Shown in pieces: positions 6,431 through 7,854 of a stretch of 7,854 nt of DNA. The translations under genes were made by a program, and so were the position numbers. Every line of letters begins with the position of its first letter. Position 1 is the stretch's first letter. The stretch comes from Bacteroidales bacterium UBA1458 (GTDB lineage Bacteria > Bacteroidota > Bacteroidia > Bacteroidales > VadinHA17). The stretch covers positions 33,070-40,923 of the forward strand of contig DCSU01000056.1 of the NCBI GenBank assembly GCA_002325785.1. The letters run 5' to 3'. The notes under the pieces are model-generated. The model saw only the letters and a program-made list of their open reading frames with translations, ran no database searches and had not been told where the DNA came from.

Positions 6431-6460
6431 CAATTATATTCTATTGTTAAAATATTCACA
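6431..6460 (-). promoter_or_regulatory. candidate Bacteroidota-type promoter for the nqr operon
   Basis: On the minus strand TATAATTG (6438-6431) matches the Bacteroidota -7 consensus TAnnTTTG at all but one fixed position. TGTG (6460-6457), 18 bases upstream, is one base from the -33 TTTG element. The predicted transcript would start a few bases downstream, leaving a leader of roughly 25 bases before the nqrA ATG. The region is AT-rich, so chance matches are likely and this is a weak call. Confidence 0.35.
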
Positions 6461-6498
6461 GAAGATTGTAATATTTACATAACCCTTTTCCTTTAATC

Positions 6499-6532
6499 TT
6501 GTTCAGAGAGCGGCAGGATATTTGTACTTTAG
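6499..6532 (+). promoter_or_regulatory. weak candidate promoter for the T9SS plug gene
   Basis: Two overlapping near-matches to TAnnTTTG are visible ahead of the plug gene: GATATTTG (6517-6524) and TACTTTAG (6525-6532), each with one mismatch. A TTG (6499-6501) lies 15 or 23 bases upstream of them; neither spacing is the ideal of about 19-20. A promoter must lie in this 146-base gap because the neighbouring operon diverges, but its exact position is uncertain. Confidence 0.25.
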
Positions 6533-6547
6533 CCGGAAATATTAGTT

Positions 6548-7840
6548 ATGGTTAAAAAATTAACCGGGATAAAAATATTAAGTTTATCGATATCATTTCT
6601 ATTTATCTCAACCTTTTCTTCCCTTTCCCGGGATTTTTCCTCCATTGAATATGCTGCCGCGAATGTTAAGAGCATATCGTTCGAGAAGGATGGCCGGAAA
6701 CTGGCCTATCCCTTCGTACAACAGGGCACAGGTGAGGTGATAACCCTTTACTTCGATGTCATTGATGGCGAAGGAGGGACGCTGTGGTACAGCATAACAC
6801 ACTGTGACCGCGATTGGAACGAGAGCGATCTGTTCAAGAGCGATTATCTCGAGGGTTTCGAGGAAAACCAGATCACCGGATACATGCCCTCATTCAATAC
6901 AAAGGTCAATTATACCAATTATTCACTGAGTCTCCCAAATGAAGAAGTCAGGTTCCTGTTATCAGGCAATTATATTCTCACCGTCTGGTCTCCCGGTGAG
7001 CCTGACTCTCCCCTGCTCAGGAGACGCTTCTTCGTGAGTGAGGGGAGCACCTCAGCACAGGTTGTCTTCCACAGGCCCATGAAACCGGGAGCAACAGACA
7101 CACACCAGCAACCGGAGATAACCGTGAACACCGGAGGCCTCGGGGTGACCGACCCCTACCGCCAGGTAACCCTCACCGTGATGCAGAACGGTCGATGGGA
7201 CAGGGCAGCAATGAGCCTCAGTCCCGACTTTGTAGGCAACAACACGCTTGAATTCAACGCCCTGTCAGACAACACTCTGATGCCGGGAGGAAATGAATTC
7301 AGGTACTTCGACATAAAGACCATCAGGCAGACAAGGCAGAACGTGAGGGCCATCGATTATGTGAACGGCTTCTACCAGGCTTACCTGCTGCCCTCCGATG
7401 ACAGGGAGTTCAAACCCTATTTCTTTAATGAGGACTTCAACGGGAAGCATGTTGTGGCTATGGAGGAGAGCAATGACCCGGACAGGGAGGCCGACTACGT
7501 GCAGGTATACTTCACACTGCCTTCCTATAACGAGCTGAAGGGCGGCTCGGTCTATGTCGCGGGTGACTTCACCGGATGGACATACGGGCCTGATAACAGG
7601 ATGGCATGGAATGCTGCCAGGGGATGCTATGAGGCATCGATGCTTCTCAAGCAGGGATGGTATAATTATGAGTATGCTTTTGTGCCGACGGGCAAAATGC
7701 GTCCGGAAGGGTTCTCTTTCGAGGGCAGCCACTGGGAGACAGAGAATGATTATCTTATCCTCACCTACTTCCGGGACCCCACTAAGCGGTATGATAGGCT
7801 CGTAGGCGTTACTCTTGCCAATACCCGGTCCAGGCAGTAG
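6548..7840 (+). CDS. Type IX secretion system plug protein (DUF5103 family)
   Basis: This family includes the Plug protein found bound to the SprA/Sov translocon of the T9SS in Flavobacterium, where it is thought to seal the periplasmic end of the pore. The 430-residue product is near the usual length. Residues 1 to about 27 form a signal peptide (basic MVKK, then a hydrophobic stretch ending STFSSLS), so it is exported. Family features follow: VKSISFEKDG (40-49), a beta-rich domain with YSITHCDRDW (81-90), SDYLEGFEENQITGY (98-112), YSLSLPNE (125-132) and SGNYILTVW (139-147), then NEFRYFDIKTIR (249-260). Residues about 333-378 (GSVYVAGDFTGWTYG onward) look like an E-set, carbohydrate-binding-module-48-like beta domain. 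It is transcribed away from nqrA. The stop codon lies in a GGCAGTA array, and the final Arg-Gln codons are made from the repeat. No other T9SS gene is in view, which is common because T9SS genes are scattered. Confidence 0.9.
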   Translation: MVKKLTGIKILSLSISFLFISTFSSLSRDFSSIEYAAANVKSISFEKDGRKLAYPFVQQGTGEVITLYFDVIDGEGGTLWYSITHCDRDWNESDLFKSDYLEGFEENQITGYMPSFNTKVNYTNYSLSLPNEEVRFLLSGNYILTVWSPGEPDSPLLRRRFFVSEGSTSAQVVFHRPMKPGATDTHQQPEITVNTGGLGVTDPYRQVTLTVMQNGRWDRAAMSLSPDFVGNNTLEFNALSDNTLMPGGNEFRYFDIKTIRQTRQNVRAIDYVNGFYQAYLLPSDDREFKPYFFNEDFNGKHVVAMEESNDPDREADYVQVYFTLPSYNELKGGSVYVAGDFTGWTYGPDNRMAWNAARGCYEASMLLKQGWYNYEYAFVPTGKMRPEGFSFEGSHWETENDYLILTYFRDPTKRYDRLVGVTLANTRSRQ

Positions 7841-7854
7841 GCAGTAGGCAGTAG
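7833..7854 (+). repeat. GGCAGTA heptamer array at the 3' end of the T9SS plug gene, continuing off the window
   Basis: Three perfect tandem GGCAGTA units (7833-7839, 7840-7846, 7847-7853) and the first base of a fourth are visible. The first unit contains the last coding codon (CAG) and the start of the TAG stop (7838-7840). It is the same unit as the degenerate array after nqrF, in the same orientation relative to the gene. The array runs past the right edge, so its true length is unknown. Confidence 0.85.

Noticed and set aside
7265..7732. Minus-strand open frame of 155 residues antisense to the T9SS plug gene
   Set aside because: It is fully inside a well-supported family member on the other strand and shows no domain, signal or promoter of its own.

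Overview
This window is a bacterial segment dominated by a complete six-gene operon for the sodium-pumping NADH:quinone oxidoreductase (Na+-NQR). Two other genes flank it. The source is most likely a member of the Bacteroidota. The right-hand gene is a type IX secretion system (T9SS) plug protein, a machine confined to that phylum. The left-hand gene has a Bacteroidota-style lipoprotein signal, and the noncoding DNA carries short heptamer arrays of a kind I associate with Bacteroidales/Marinilabiliales genomes. The order-level placement is a guess; the phylum is fairly secure.

Layout, left to right. Positions 1-417 (minus strand) hold the N-terminal 139 residues of ApbE, an FAD:protein FMN transferase lipoprotein whose C-terminus lies off the left edge. 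Positions 418-608 are a 191-base intergenic island packed with short repeats: a GATTTGC array, a GC-rich hairpin, a CGAAAAT-type array and a GGCAGTA-type array that runs into the stop codon of nqrF. Positions 609-6401 (minus strand) hold nqrF, nqrE, nqrD, nqrC, nqrB and nqrA, so transcription runs nqrA-B-C-D-E-F with gaps of only 19, 11, 2, 6 and 16 bases. Positions 6402-6547 are an AT-rich divergent promoter region. Positions 6548-7840 (plus strand) hold the T9SS plug gene, whose stop codon sits inside another GGCAGTA array that runs off the right edge.

How the genes work together: NqrF takes electrons from NADH (FAD and 2Fe-2S). They pass through the intramembrane iron-sulfur centre held by NqrD/NqrE to the FMNs covalently bound to NqrC and NqrB, and then to quinone, driving Na+ out of the cell. 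ApbE is the enzyme that attaches those FMN groups, so its position directly downstream of nqrF is functionally sensible. All expected redox ligands and flavin-attachment threonines are present and all six subunits are full length.

I see no undescribed enzymatic or defence system. The least explained structure is the noncoding repeat family. Two genes on opposite strands, at opposite ends of the window, end with the identical 11-mer TAGGCAGTAGG starting exactly at the stop codon, and three different arrays near nqrF share a 7-base period.
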